This document shows, one piece after another, positions 32,492 to 41,447 of a DNA stretch of 64,000 nucleotides (position 1 is the stretch's first letter; the number at the start of each line of letters is the position of its first letter). The stretch is from JAVEDQ01 sp963783105. GTDB lineage: Bacteria > Actinomycetota > Actinomycetes > Frankiales > Frankiaceae. The notes under the pieces are model-generated. The model searched no databases. It saw only the letters and a list, made by a program, of their open reading frames with translations, and was not told the DNA's origin. The DNA lies in contig CAWAMI010000002.1 in assembly GCA_963783105.1 (NCBI GenBank), positions 310,001-374,000 of the forward strand. The letters are read 5' to 3'. Made by a program: the position numbers and the translations under genes.

Positions 32492-34378
32492 GTGACCCAA
32501 ACGATGGAGCGGCCGGACAGCATCGCCCCCAGCCCGCTGGCCGGGTCGGTCGACGCCTGGCTCGCCGACTTCCAGGCCGCGTTGTCCGCGCGCGACGTGG
32601 AACGCGCGGCCGGCCTGTTCGGCGCGCAGAGCTTCTGGCGCGACCTCGTGTCGTTCACCTGGAACCTCACGACCGTCGAGGGGCCCGCCGGCGTGGCCGA
32701 CATGCTCCGGGCGACCCTCGACGCCACGGACCCCACCGGCTTCGTACGCACCGAGGAACCGACCGAGACCGACGGCGTGATCGAGGCGTGGGTGGAGTTC
32801 GAGACAGGCACCGGCCGCGGGAGCGGGCACCTCCGCCTGCGGGACGACCCGGACGGAGAAGCAGCCGGCGAGCTCAAGGCCTTCACCCTGCTCACCACGC
32901 TCGAGGAGCTGAAGGGCTTCGAGGAGCCGATGAGCGAGCGCCGCCCGCGCGGTGTCGAGCACGGGGTGCACCCGAACCGCAGCACCTGGTCGGAGCGGCG
33001 CGAGGAGGAGGTCGAGGGCTTCGGCACGACGACGCAGCCCTACGTCCTCGTCGTCGGCGGCGGCCAGGGCGGGATCGCGCTCGGGGCGAGGCTGCGCTCC
33101 ATCGGCGTCCCTGCGTTGATCGTCGAGCGCAACGTGCGCCCCGGCGACTCGTGGCGGAAGCGCTACAAGAGCCTCGCGCTGCACGACCCGGTCTGGTACG
33201 ACCACCTGCCCTACATCCCCTTCCCGCGGAACTGGCCGGTCTTCAGCCCGAAGGACAAGATCGCCGACTGGCTCGAGATGTACGCGAAGGTCATGGAGCT
33301 CAATTACTGGGGCTCGACGACCTGTCGGAAGGCGACCTGGAACTCCGACGCGCAGGAGTGGGAGGTCCTCGTCGAACGACGGCACCAGGGGGAAAGCGGG
33401 GACGACGGGACCGAGCAGCTGACCCTGCGACCCAAGCACCTGGTCTTCGCGCTCGGTGTCTCCGGCAAGCCGAACATCCCGACGTTCCCCGGTCAGGACC
33501 GCTTCCGCGGCGACCAGCACCACAGCTCGCAGCACCCCGGCCCGGACGCCTACGTCGGGAAGCAGGCCGTGGTCATCGGCTCGAACAACTCGGCCCACGA
33601 CATCTGCGCCGCGCTGTGGGAGGCCGGCGTCGACGTGACGATGGTCCAGCGCAGCTCGACGCACGTCATCAAGTCGGACTCGTTGATGGAGCACGCGCTC
33701 GGCGACCTGTATTCGGAGCGTGCGCTCGCATCCGGGATCACGACCTGGAAAGCGGACATGATCTTCGCGTCGCTGCCGTACCGGATCATGCACGAGTTCC
33801 AGATCCCGATCTACGACAAGGTGCGCGAGCTGGACGCCGACTACTACGCACGGCTCGAGGCGGCCGGCTTCGACCTCGATTTCGGCCCCGACGGCTCCGG
33901 ACTGTTCATGAAGTACCTGCGCCGCGGCTCTGGCTACTACATCGACGTGGGTGCCTCCGAGCTGGTCGCCAACGGCTCCATCAAGCTCGCGCACGGCGAG
34001 GTGCGGGAGCTGACCGAGGACAGCGTGATCGTCGACGACGGTCAGAAGGAGACGGTGCTGCCGGCCGACGTGGTCGTCTACGCCACCGGCTACGGCTCGA
34101 TGAACGGCTGGCTGCGGGAGATCATCTCGGACGACGTCGCGGACCGGGTCGGCAAGGTGTGGGGCCTCGGCTCCGACACCCCGAAGGATCCGGGCCCGTG
34201 GGAGGGCGAGCAGCGCAACATGTGGAAGCCGACCCAGGTGCAGAACCTGTGGTTCCACGGCGGCAACCTGCACCAGTCGCGCTTCTACTCGCTGTATCTG
34301 GCGCTGCAGCTCAAGGCGCGCTACGAGGGCATCCCGACGCCGGTCTACGGGCTGCAGGAGGTCCACCACACCGGCTGA
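32492..34378 (+). CDS. Flavin-dependent monooxygenase with N-terminal NTF2/SnoaL-like domain
   Basis: 628 aa, GTG start at 32492 with GGAGG 6 bases upstream. Residues about 12-140 are an NTF2/SnoaL-like cone (VDAWLADFQAALSARDVERAAGLF, WRDLVSFTWNL, KAFTLLTTLEELKGFEE). The FAD-binding motif GGGQGG is near 188, the FMO fingerprint FPGQDRFRGDQHHSSQ near 330, and the NADPH-binding GSNNSAHDI near 365. It resembles group B (YUCCA-like) flavin monooxygenases, which oxygenate nitrogen or sulfur or perform Baeyer-Villiger reactions. Substrate unknown. Confidence 0.88.
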   Translation: MTQTMERPDSIAPSPLAGSVDAWLADFQAALSARDVERAAGLFGAQSFWRDLVSFTWNLTTVEGPAGVADMLRATLDATDPTGFVRTEEPTETDGVIEAWVEFETGTGRGSGHLRLRDDPDGEAAGELKAFTLLTTLEELKGFEEPMSERRPRGVEHGVHPNRSTWSERREEEVEGFGTTTQPYVLVVGGGQGGIALGARLRSIGVPALIVERNVRPGDSWRKRYKSLALHDPVWYDHLPYIPFPRNWPVFSPKDKIADWLEMYAKVMELNYWGSTTCRKATWNSDAQEWEVLVERRHQGESGDDGTEQLTLRPKHLVFALGVSGKPNIPTFPGQDRFRGDQHHSSQHPGPDAYVGKQAVVIGSNNSAHDICAALWEAGVDVTMVQRSSTHVIKSDSLMEHALGDLYSERALASGITTWKADMIFASLPYRIMHEFQIPIYDKVRELDADYYARLEAAGFDLDFGPDGSGLFMKYLRRGSGYYIDVGASELVANGSIKLAHGEVRELTEDSVIVDDGQKETVLPADVVVYATGYGSMNGWLREIISDDVADRVGKVWGLGSDTPKDPGPWEGEQRNMWKPTQVQNLWFHGGNLHQSRFYSLYLALQLKARYEGIPTPVYGLQEVHHTG

Positions 34379-34440
34379 CGAGCCGCGCTGGAGGCTCGAG
34401 CGAACGAGCCCCTGACCTCGTCGGCGGCACGGCAACGCAA

Positions 34441-34530
34441 ACCAAGATCGTGAGCAACTAGGTAGATCGACACCCCGACGTCCTGGGCCGGCTCGCCGGG
34501 GTGTCGACATTCCTCGTTGTCGGTGATCTT
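34441..34530. repeat. Intergenic inverted-repeat element, copy 2, probable bidirectional terminator
   Basis: Inner perfect 11 bp stem TCGACACCCCG (34467-34477) and CGGGGTGTCGA (34497-34507), 19-base loop. The outer arms are imperfect (AAGATCGTGAGCAAC against GTTGTCGGTGATCTT). It shares blocks in order with 17257-17345. It separates the convergent monooxygenase and pxpBC genes and can fold on either strand. Confidence 0.65.
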
Positions 34531-34569
34531 CGATGCCGCGTTCGTGGCCGGGCATCTTCGCCGCCACCC

Positions 34570-36138
34570 TCAGACCCTCGGTGGCCGGACCTTCCGGAAG
34601 CGCAGCACCGTACCCGGGCGCGCCTGACCGGCCAGCGGGAGGTCCTCGCTCACCACCACCCCGACCACCGGATAGCCGCCGGTGGTCGGGTGGTTGGCGA
34701 GGAACAGGATCGGCCGCCCGTCCGGCGGCACCTGCAGCGCGCCGGCGACCATGCCCTCGCTGAGCAGCTCCCCGCTGTCCCGACGCTCGAGTTCCGGTCC
34801 GTCGAGCCGCAGCCCGGTGCGGTCGCTGGTCGCGCTGACGGTCCACGGCGTCGCGAACAGCCGGGCGAGACCCTCGTCGGTCAGGCGTTCCGCGCGGGGG
34901 CCCGGGATCACCCGCAGCTCGACCTCGTCCGGCGGCGCAGGCGTCGGCACCAGATCGTGCTGCACCTGTTCGGCCGCCGGTGACAGCTCGCCGATCGCGA
35001 GCCGGTCGCCGTCGGCCAGCGGCGGCGGCCCGAGCCCGGCCAGCGTGTCGGTCGAACGGCTGCTGAGCACGTACGGGACGTCGATCCCGCCCCGGACCGC
35101 GACGTAGGCCCGCAACCCCCGCCGCGCGGCGCCGAGAGCGAGGATGCCGTGGGCGGGCACCCGGAACCCGTTGTCCTGCCCGACCGCCCGACCGTCGACG
35201 GTCACCGGCACGTCGGCGCCGCAGACCGCGACGAAGGCGTGGCGGGCGAAGACGAGCTCCAGACCGCCGAGCGTCACCTCGAGGACGGCCGCGTCCTCGG
35301 GGTTCCCGACGAGCCGGTTCGCCAGCCGGGCGCTACGGGCGTCTGCGGCCCCGGCGACGGGCACGCCGAGGTGCGCCCAACCCGGGCGGCCGAGGTCCTG
35401 GACCGTGGTCAGGGGGCCGGCCCGCCGGACCGTGACGGGACCGGTCGTCAGGGCCGGACGCTCCCGCACCGCCGGGTGGCCGACGTCGTCCGTCGCCACG
35501 AAGCGCACGCGGCTTCCGGGGCCGAGCAGCGCGGGCGGCCTGCCCTCGGCGTCGAAGCGCCCGGGGTCGAACAGCACGGCGTCGGTGTGGCCGAGCAACT
35601 GCCAGCCGCCCGGCGACGGCCGCGGGTAGATGCCGGTCTGCTTGCCGGCGAGGCCGACCGCGCCGGCCGGGATCGTCGTCCGTGGGGTGGAGCGGCGCGG
35701 CACCTCGAGCGCCGCATCGAGCCCGAGAAGGTAGGGGAAGCCCGGGGTGAAGCCGAGGAAGGCGACCCGGTAGGCGGCGGCGGTGTGGCGCTCGATGACT
35801 TCGCTCGTCGACATCCCCACGAGGGCGGCGACCTCGTCGAGATCCTCGCCGTCGTAGGCGACACGGATCTCGACGGGTCGTCCCGCAGGGTCTCCAGCGG
35901 CGTCATCCGAAGCATGCGGCTCGAGCCGGCGCAGCGCCTCGGCGAGGGCGCTCGGCTCCGAACCCCCGCGACCCGTGCCGGTGACGAGCAGCGTGCGGTA
36001 GCCGGGGACGAGATGCTCCGCCCCGGCGAGTCGGCCGGCCGCGAGCGCCTCGCGGGCGGCGGCGGTCAGCCCGTGCACCGCGTCGAGGTCGGGCAGCTCG
36101 ACGAGGACGGCGCGGTCGCCGGCCGGCCGGATCTCCAT
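34570..36138 (-). CDS. Fused 5-oxoprolinase subunits B and C (PxpB-PxpC)
   Basis: 522 aa from the ATG at 36138. Residues 1-205 are the PxpB/KipI carboxyltransferase-1 domain (RPAGDRAVLVEL, VAFLGFTPGFPYLLGL, PRTTIPAGAVGLAGKQTGIYP). Residues about 230-522 are PxpC/KipA (LTTVQDLGRPGWAHLGVPVAGAAD, RLVGNPEDAAVLEVTLGG, TTGGYPVVGVV). With PxpA they form the ATP-dependent 5-oxoprolinase that opens pyroglutamate to glutamate. The two subunits are usually separate; fusions are known. It follows pxpA by 8 bp. Confidence 0.92.
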   Translation of the reverse strand: MEIRPAGDRAVLVELPDLDAVHGLTAAAREALAAGRLAGAEHLVPGYRTLLVTGTGRGGSEPSALAEALRRLEPHASDDAAGDPAGRPVEIRVAYDGEDLDEVAALVGMSTSEVIERHTAAAYRVAFLGFTPGFPYLLGLDAALEVPRRSTPRTTIPAGAVGLAGKQTGIYPRPSPGGWQLLGHTDAVLFDPGRFDAEGRPPALLGPGSRVRFVATDDVGHPAVRERPALTTGPVTVRRAGPLTTVQDLGRPGWAHLGVPVAGAADARSARLANRLVGNPEDAAVLEVTLGGLELVFARHAFVAVCGADVPVTVDGRAVGQDNGFRVPAHGILALGAARRGLRAYVAVRGGIDVPYVLSSRSTDTLAGLGPPPLADGDRLAIGELSPAAEQVQHDLVPTPAPPDEVELRVIPGPRAERLTDEGLARLFATPWTVSATSDRTGLRLDGPELERRDSGELLSEGMVAGALQVPPDGRPILFLANHPTTGGYPVVGVVVSEDLPLAGQARPGTVLRFRKVRPPRV

Positions 36139-36146
36139 GGCGGGGC

Positions 36147-36947
36147 TCAGGCCGATCTCGGGGAGGAGGGCGGAGCGAACGGCCCGATCGTCCAGCCCTC
36201 GGACTCGAGCGCGGAGCGAACCGCCCGAGCCAGCCCGGCAGCCCCTGGGGTGTCGCTGTGTACGCACAGCGAGCCGACGCTGACCGCGAGCTGTTCGCCG
36301 GTCAGCGCCGTCACGGAACCGGACGCCATACGGACCGCCCGCGCAGCCACCTCGTCGGGACCGGAGATCACCGATCCGGGCTCCCGTCGAGAGGCGAGCC
36401 GACCGGCGGCGGTGTAGGCCCGGTCCGCGAATCCCTCGCCGACCACCGGCAGCCCGTACCGCTCGGCCGCCTCCGCGAGCGCCGACCCGGGCAGGGTGAG
36501 CACCGGCATCTGCGCGTCGTACCGGCACACCGCTTCGGCCACCGCCGACGCCTGCGCCGCGTCGTCGGCGACCCGGTTGTACAGCGCGCCGTGCGGCTTC
36601 ACGTAGGCGACCCGTGTCCCTGCCACGCGGCAGAACGCCTCGAGGGCGCCGACCTGGTAGAGCACGTCGGCGACGAGATCCTCGTGGGCGACGTCCATCG
36701 TGCGCCGGCCGAAGCCCACCAGGTCGGGGTAGGACACCTGCGCCCCGACGACCACCCCCACCTCGGTCGCGGCCGCGACCGTACGGGCCAGCGTGGCCGG
36801 ATCGCCGGCGTGGAAGCCGCAGGCGATGTTGGCGCTCGTGACGACCTCGAGCAGCGCTTCGTCCGCGTCCGTTCCGCCGAGCGTCCAGGCGCCGAACGAC
36901 TCGCCGAGGTCGCAGTTGAGGTCGAGGGTGGAGGTCGAGGAGGTCAT
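36147..36947 (-). CDS. pxpA: 5-oxoprolinase subunit A (LamB/YcsF family)
   Basis: 266 aa. LDLNCDLGESFGAW at the start, ANIACGFHAGDP and YVKPHGALYN are the conserved metal- and substrate-site motifs of the family. PxpA is part of the 5-oxoprolinase complex; its partners are encoded by the next gene. ATG at 36947 is chosen, and an in-frame GTG lies one codon upstream. It begins 5 bp after the stop of the secreted beta-propeller gene. Confidence 0.93.
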   Translation of the reverse strand: MTSSTSTLDLNCDLGESFGAWTLGGTDADEALLEVVTSANIACGFHAGDPATLARTVAAATEVGVVVGAQVSYPDLVGFGRRTMDVAHEDLVADVLYQVGALEAFCRVAGTRVAYVKPHGALYNRVADDAAQASAVAEAVCRYDAQMPVLTLPGSALAEAAERYGLPVVGEGFADRAYTAAGRLASRREPGSVISGPDEVAARAVRMASGSVTALTGEQLAVSVGSLCVHSDTPGAAGLARAVRSALESEGWTIGPFAPPSSPRSA

Positions 36948-36952
36948 CACCC

Positions 36953-38056
36953 CTATTGCAGCACCACCCGCCGCAGCGAGGTCCGGTCGATGAACCACAG
37001 GACGCCGTTCGGCGCCCGCTCGACCGCGACGATCCCCGAGCTGTGCTGGAGGAGGAGCGCGTCGCCGGTGACCCCGGTCCGCTGGCCGTTCAAGGTCACG
37101 CGGCGCAGCTGGCTCGTCACGAACGTTCCGTAGACGAGGTTGCCTTCGACGGCCGACCCGAGCCCGCACGACCTGCAGAAGGCGAGGCCGGTGGGCGCGA
37201 TGGACGTCGCGTAGGTGCGCTTCGGCAGCACCGGGTTGGGGCCGTCCCGGTTGGTGCTGCCCGGGGTGGGCGGCGTGGTGCAGGTGGCACCCGGCCCCCA
37301 GCCGTAGTTCAGCCCCTTGCCGATCAGGTTCAGCTCGTCGTTGCAGTCCGGGCCGTTGTCCGTGGCCCAGAAGCGGGTGGAGCCGGGGTCGAACGCGAAG
37401 CCGAAGACATTGCGCATGCCGTAGGACCAGACCCGGTTGCCGAAGGGATTGCCCCCGGGGACGCCGCCGCTCGGCGTCATCCGCAGGATCTTCCCACGGG
37501 CGCCGGACAGCTTCTGCGCCTCCGCGGGCAACCCGCCGTCACCGTCGCTGAGCCAGAGGTTGTGGTCCGGGCCGAAGGTCATCTTGCCGCCGTAGTGATC
37601 GGCCGGCAGGCCACCGAAGTCCCGCAGCACCGTCGGCTGCCCGACCCCCCTGCCGCCACTGGCGGTGATGCGGTACAGCTGCAGCCGCGTCCGGTTCGAG
37701 GCGTCGAGGCGGAGCCCGTAGCCGTACACGTAGGGCGTGGTCGGGTAGTTCCAGTGCACGGCCAGCCCGACGATCTGCTGGTTGCGCGGCACGCGGTAGA
37801 ACTCCGCGGCCACGCCGGTCGTGGGGTTGACGACGCGGATGCTGCCGCTGCTCTGCTCCGCGACGAACACCAGCCCGTTGGGCGCGACGGCCAGCGCGGA
37901 CGCGTCCCTGAGTCCACTCAGCGAGGCGGCACTCGTCACGGTCGCGGCGGAGGCGGGGCCGGCGGCGGAGATCAGGCCGGCGAGCACCAGGGGCAGGATG
38001 GCGGCGAGAACGGCAGCCGTTCGGATGTGGGCACGTGTGCGGACTCGGAAGCGCAT
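36953..38056 (-). CDS. Secreted PQQ-type sugar dehydrogenase-like beta-propeller
   Basis: 367 aa, ATG at 38056 after AAGGGGG. Residues 1-45 are a signal peptide: a basic n-region, the hydrophobic core AAVLAAILPLVLAGLISAA, and cleavage near ASA-A. The mature part has six-bladed propeller motifs of glucose/sorbosone dehydrogenases (LAVAPNGLVFVAEQSSGSIRV, YGGKMTFGPDHNLWLSDGDG, GKILRMTPSGGVP, NVFGFAFDPGSTRFWATDNGPDCNDELNLI). Some relatives bind PQQ; PQQ dependence cannot be confirmed here. It is upstream of pxpA and possibly in the same transcript. Confidence 0.85.
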   Translation of the reverse strand: MRFRVRTRAHIRTAAVLAAILPLVLAGLISAAGPASAATVTSAASLSGLRDASALAVAPNGLVFVAEQSSGSIRVVNPTTGVAAEFYRVPRNQQIVGLAVHWNYPTTPYVYGYGLRLDASNRTRLQLYRITASGGRGVGQPTVLRDFGGLPADHYGGKMTFGPDHNLWLSDGDGGLPAEAQKLSGARGKILRMTPSGGVPGGNPFGNRVWSYGMRNVFGFAFDPGSTRFWATDNGPDCNDELNLIGKGLNYGWGPGATCTTPPTPGSTNRDGPNPVLPKRTYATSIAPTGLAFCRSCGLGSAVEGNLVYGTFVTSQLRRVTLNGQRTGVTGDALLLQHSSGIVAVERAPNGVLWFIDRTSLRRVVLQ

Positions 38057-38147
38057 GGTCCCCCCTTGGTCGCGGCCAGGGAAGCACCATGTGTGGCTCG
38101 CATGTGGGCGAACGCCGAGAAGTTGTGACTGTCCGTGAGCTGTGGGG

Positions 38148-39425
38148 CTACAGCTCCTCGCGCACGAGTGCGCCGGCGGCCTCCACGGCCCGCAGCCGCG
38201 CCGGTCGGCGCTTCCAGCGCCGGGCATCGATCTGCTCGGCGTCGGCGAGGTCGTCCTCGAAGTGCTCGTCGAACACGGACGTGATCCGACGGTCGAAGAC
38301 GGAGGCGTTCAACTCGTCGTTGAGGGCGAAGGACCGGTTGTCGACGTTGATGGATCCGGTGGAGGCGAAGACGCCGTCGACGGTGACGATCTTGGCGTGG
38401 ACCATCGTCCGCTGGTACTCGAACACGTCGACGCCGGCGTCCAGCAGCGAGCGGTAGACGCGGCGGCCGGTCTGCCGGACCAGCTCCTTGTCGCCGTGCG
38501 GCCCGTTGACGAGCAGCCGCACCTGCACGCCGCGCTCGACGGCCTCGGCCAGGGCGTCCACCACCGCGTCCCGGGGCGCGAAGTACGCGGTGGTGATGTT
38601 CAGTCGTTTGCGGGCCGCGGCCACGGCGGCGAAGAACAGCATTTCCGCCTCCGTGCTGCCGTGGGTGGCCGAGGACCGGGTCACGTGCATCGCGACGCCG
38701 TCGTCGAACGGCTCGAGTTCGGGCAGTCGATCCGGCGTGAGGACGGTCCGCGTGGCCTCCGACCAGTTCTGCTGGAAGCCGCCGAGCAGGTCGCGTACCG
38801 CGGGGCCCTGGATACGCAGATGGGTGTCGCGCCAGTGCTGGGTGTCCTGGCAGTCTCCGGTCCATTCCTCGGCGATGCCGACGCCGCCGGTGAAGCCGAC
38901 GGCGCCGTCCACCACCAGGATCTTCCGGTGGGTGCGGTGGTCGAGCTTGTGCAGGCTGTACCAGTGCGGCGGCCGGAACCAGGAGACGGTGCAGCCGGCG
39001 GCGCGCAACGACTGCACCAGCGAACGGTCCATCTTCGCGGCACCCACGGCGTCGAGCAGGACGTCGACGGCGACGCCGGCCCGGGCCCGTTCGCACAGTG
39101 CGTTGGCCACGCGGGGCGCGATGCTGCCGGTCCAGTAGACGTAGGTGGCGAACGCGATCGAGGTCTGCGCCGCGGCGATCGCGTCCAGCATCGCCGGGAA
39201 GATGCGGTCGCCGTTGCGGAGCACGTCGACGCGGTTGCCGTGCCGGACCGGGGCCGCGGTGAGGCTCTCGAGCTGCCGGGCGAACGCCGGGTCGTCCGCC
39301 TCCGGAACGAGCGGCAGCGTGAAGCCCTGGGCACCGAGTCGGCGCTGCCGCACGAGGCGCAGGCCGTAGGCGCCGGCGATGCTGCCGGAGGCCGCGGCCG
39401 CCGCCAGCGGTAGCTGACGGTTCAC
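38148..39425 (-). CDS. Phospholipase D-family cardiolipin synthase-like protein
   Basis: 425 aa. Two HKD motifs: HRKILVVDGAVGFTGG near residue 165 and HAKIVTVDGVFASTGS, followed by INVDNRS, near 345. An N-terminal hydrophobic segment (PLAAAAASGSIAGAYGL) could anchor it. Two HKD halves form one phosphatidyltransferase/phosphodiesterase site, so cardiolipin synthesis or phospholipid hydrolysis are the likely reactions. It is upstream of the propeller gene with 91 bp between. Confidence 0.9.
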   Translation of the reverse strand: MNRQLPLAAAAASGSIAGAYGLRLVRQRRLGAQGFTLPLVPEADDPAFARQLESLTAAPVRHGNRVDVLRNGDRIFPAMLDAIAAAQTSIAFATYVYWTGSIAPRVANALCERARAGVAVDVLLDAVGAAKMDRSLVQSLRAAGCTVSWFRPPHWYSLHKLDHRTHRKILVVDGAVGFTGGVGIAEEWTGDCQDTQHWRDTHLRIQGPAVRDLLGGFQQNWSEATRTVLTPDRLPELEPFDDGVAMHVTRSSATHGSTEAEMLFFAAVAAARKRLNITTAYFAPRDAVVDALAEAVERGVQVRLLVNGPHGDKELVRQTGRRVYRSLLDAGVDVFEYQRTMVHAKIVTVDGVFASTGSINVDNRSFALNDELNASVFDRRITSVFDEHFEDDLADAEQIDARRWKRRPARLRAVEAAGALVREEL

Positions 39426-39477
39426 CGTGCTCCGCTTCTCTGGGGAACGCCCACGAAGCCGCGGACGATTCGACAGC

Positions 39478-39975
39478 CTAGCCGCCGCCTACATCTGTTT
39501 CACATCGGGCTCTCGCCAGCCCCCGCAGGGTGCCGACGACGACCCCGGCGTAGATCGCGTGCTGCACCACCGACGTGAGCAGCGGCTCGGCCCGCCAGCG
39601 CCAGGGTGGCGGAGTGTCGCCGAGCGTCGGGAACACCGACAGGGCCAGGGACTCGGTGAGCGCGAAGAAGAGGATCGCCTGCCGCCGCGGCGTCAGACCG
39701 GAGACGCCGAGCAGGGCAGCGACGATCCCGAAGGCGGAGCCGTAGCCCGCCTGCGTGACCAGGAACAGGACGCCCGACTCCTCGTCGGTGCGCAGCCGGA
39801 GCCGCAGCACGCGCGCGGCGGCGAGCGGCACATGGCCGCTGACGTCGTAGTCGATGGGGGCGGACGCCGGGCGCCGCAGCCGGACGTGCGCGTACTCGCA
39901 GAGCCCCATGACCGCGGTCCCGGCAGCCCCGGCGACGACGCCCCGGACGAGGAGCCGCCGCAACGGGGACGTCAC
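39478..39975 (-). CDS. Membrane protein of unknown function
   Basis: 165 aa, GTG start at 39975 in a GTGA overlap with the preceding gene. Hydrophobic segments are near 8-25 (VRGVVAGAAGTAVMGLCEYA), 68-90 (VLFLVTQAGYGSAFGIVAALLG), 97-113 and 134-150. A polar, arginine-rich loop lies between the first two. No family recognised with confidence. Confidence 0.75.
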   Translation of the reverse strand: MTSPLRRLLVRGVVAGAAGTAVMGLCEYAHVRLRRPASAPIDYDVSGHVPLAAARVLRLRLRTDEESGVLFLVTQAGYGSAFGIVAALLGVSGLTPRRQAILFFALTESLALSVFPTLGDTPPPWRWRAEPLLTSVVQHAIYAGVVVGTLRGLARARCETDVGGG

Positions 39976-40661
39976 GACAGGGCCAGCGCGCGGGCCACGG
40001 CGTCGCAGGCGGCGGCGTCCGGTGCCGAGAAGACGATGTGCAAGGGCTCGCTCGGCCGGCCGGGGTAGTCGATGACGGCGCGGACGTCGAGCAACCAGCC
40101 GCCCGCCACCAGAGCCCGGGTCTGACCGTCGGAGACGTTGGACGCGGCGTCGACGATCCGGCCGTATTCGGTGGGCGCGTCGATGGTGACGGTGCAGTCC
40201 GGGCTGCCGCCGGAGTTCTTGACCTTCGAGAGCCGGTCCACCCGGCCGAGCACCTCTCCGACGACGGCGCAGCCGGCCCGCGGGACGCGGACGACCTCCT
40301 GCCCCGCGGTCAGCCGCAGGTTCTCGGGGGTGCCGGGCCGATCAGGGGTGCAGGGGAAGGTGGCGACGAGGCGCCGGACCTCGAGCGGGGTCGCGGTGCG
40401 CTCGGTGCCATCGCCCCGGTTCAGGATCAGGAAGGCGCCCACGGCGACGGCCGCGATCACGACGACGGCGATCACGACGAACAGGATGGTTCGGCCCCGG
40501 CTGCTCGGCGTCGACGGCTCAGCCGCCCTCCCCGTAGCCGCCGTGCCGGTGCCCGCGGCGTCGGCAGCCGGAGTCGCCCCGGGCGGTGCGACCGGCGAAT
40601 TCTCCCGGGGCTCGCCGGGCGGCGGGGAGGAGGGAGTTCCGGGCGGCCTGCTCGAACTCAT
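39972..40661 (-). CDS. Single-span membrane protein with extracytoplasmic domain
   Basis: 229 aa. Residues 1-56 are Pro/Ala/Gly-rich and cytoplasmic, then one span (TILFVVIAVVVIAAVAVGAFLIL), then a domain of about 145 residues with four cysteines (FPCTPD, AGCAVV, PDCTVT, AACDAV) that could form two disulfides outside the cell. It resembles actinobacterial DUF3558-like or lipoprotein-like domains in layout only; I do not assign a family. It is coupled to the downstream membrane protein. Confidence 0.75.
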   Translation of the reverse strand: MSSSRPPGTPSSPPPGEPRENSPVAPPGATPAADAAGTGTAATGRAAEPSTPSSRGRTILFVVIAVVVIAAVAVGAFLILNRGDGTERTATPLEVRRLVATFPCTPDRPGTPENLRLTAGQEVVRVPRAGCAVVGEVLGRVDRLSKVKNSGGSPDCTVTIDAPTEYGRIVDAASNVSDGQTRALVAGGWLLDVRAVIDYPGRPSEPLHIVFSAPDAAACDAVARALALS

Positions 40662-40749
40662 CCTCCGATTGTGCCGCCGGCGACGTCCCCGCGGGCGGCG
40701 GGAGCGGCGTCGGTGCGGTCGCGCGGGTCGTCACGATCGGAGGACGTCT

Positions 40750-40923
40750 CTATCGCGGGGTCGTGATCCGCACCTGGATGCCCTCGATCAGGGCGAGCAC
40801 GCTGTCGTCCTCGGACAGCGAGGGGTAGCCGTCGAAGTCGTTCGAGGAGATGGGTCCGACCACGGCGCTGCCCTCGTCGCCGGACGTCACTCGGTCGCCA
40901 CGACGAGCCAACGCCGCGCGCAT
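40750..40923 (-). CDS. Small acidic protein, unknown
   Basis: 57 aa: an N-terminal basic stretch (MRAALARRGDR), then SGDEGSAVVGPISSNDFDGY and PSLSEDDSVLALIEGIQVRITTPR. In-frame GTG (40890) and TTG starts are also possible. Codon usage and the ordered-looking end suggest a real gene filling an otherwise empty 330 bp gap between the cysteine-containing protein and the VOC gene. There is no clear ribosome site. No known domain. Confidence 0.45.
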   Translation of the reverse strand: MRAALARRGDRVTSGDEGSAVVGPISSNDFDGYPSLSEDDSVLALIEGIQVRITTPR

Positions 40924-40991
40924 CGGGACCCGTCGTCACGCGTCGGCTTCGAGCTCAGCGGAGCGCACGCGCCCGGGAAGCACCCGGGTGG

Positions 40992-41432
40992 TCACGCACC
41001 GAAGTCCGGCAGCGTCAGCGAGCCGTCGTCGTTCAGCGGAAATCCGGGGTTGTGCGCGATCTCCCAGACGTGGCCGTCGGGATCGGTGAAGTAGCCCGCG
41101 TAGCCGCCGTAGAACGTGGCGTGCGCCGGACGGGTCACCACCGCTCCAGCCGCCGCCGCGGCGGCGAGCACCTCGTCCACCTCCTCAGGCGACCGCACGT
41201 TCTGGGCGAGCGCGACGCCGCCGAACCCGGTCGTCCCGTCGTCGCCGAGCGAGCCGTCGGCGGCGAGCTCACTGCGTCCCCACAGCACCACGGCGCCGGC
41301 GCCCGCCTGGAAGAAGACGGTCTCCTGCACGGTCTGCCCGCGCCAGCCGAGCCGCTCGTAGAAGGTCCGGGCGCGCTCCAGGTCGGAGACGCCGAGGGTC
41401 ACGAGACTGATGCGCTGATCCACGGGCGGCAC
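40992..41432 (-). CDS. VOC family protein (glyoxalase-like)
   Basis: 146 aa with a GTG at 41432; GTG at 41423 is as likely. One complete VOC unit: SLVTLGVSDLERARTFYERLGW, VFFQAGAGAVVLWGR, GVALAQNVRSPEEVDEVLAAAAAAGA, YAGYFTDPDGHVWEIAHNPGF. The DPDGHxWE motif at the end carries the usual metal Glu. Closest in style to lactoylglutathione-lyase-like proteins of unknown substrate. Confidence 0.88.
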   Translation of the reverse strand: MPPVDQRISLVTLGVSDLERARTFYERLGWRGQTVQETVFFQAGAGAVVLWGRSELAADGSLGDDGTTGFGGVALAQNVRSPEEVDEVLAAAAAAGAVVTRPAHATFYGGYAGYFTDPDGHVWEIAHNPGFPLNDDGSLTLPDFGA

Positions 41433-41447
41433 GCTAGCGATGGAGCG

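Noticed and set aside
40658..40939. 93-codon minus-strand frame rich in Arg/Asp/Gly
   Set aside because: Low-complexity composition, and the neighbouring frame with the 57-aa product looks far more protein-like.
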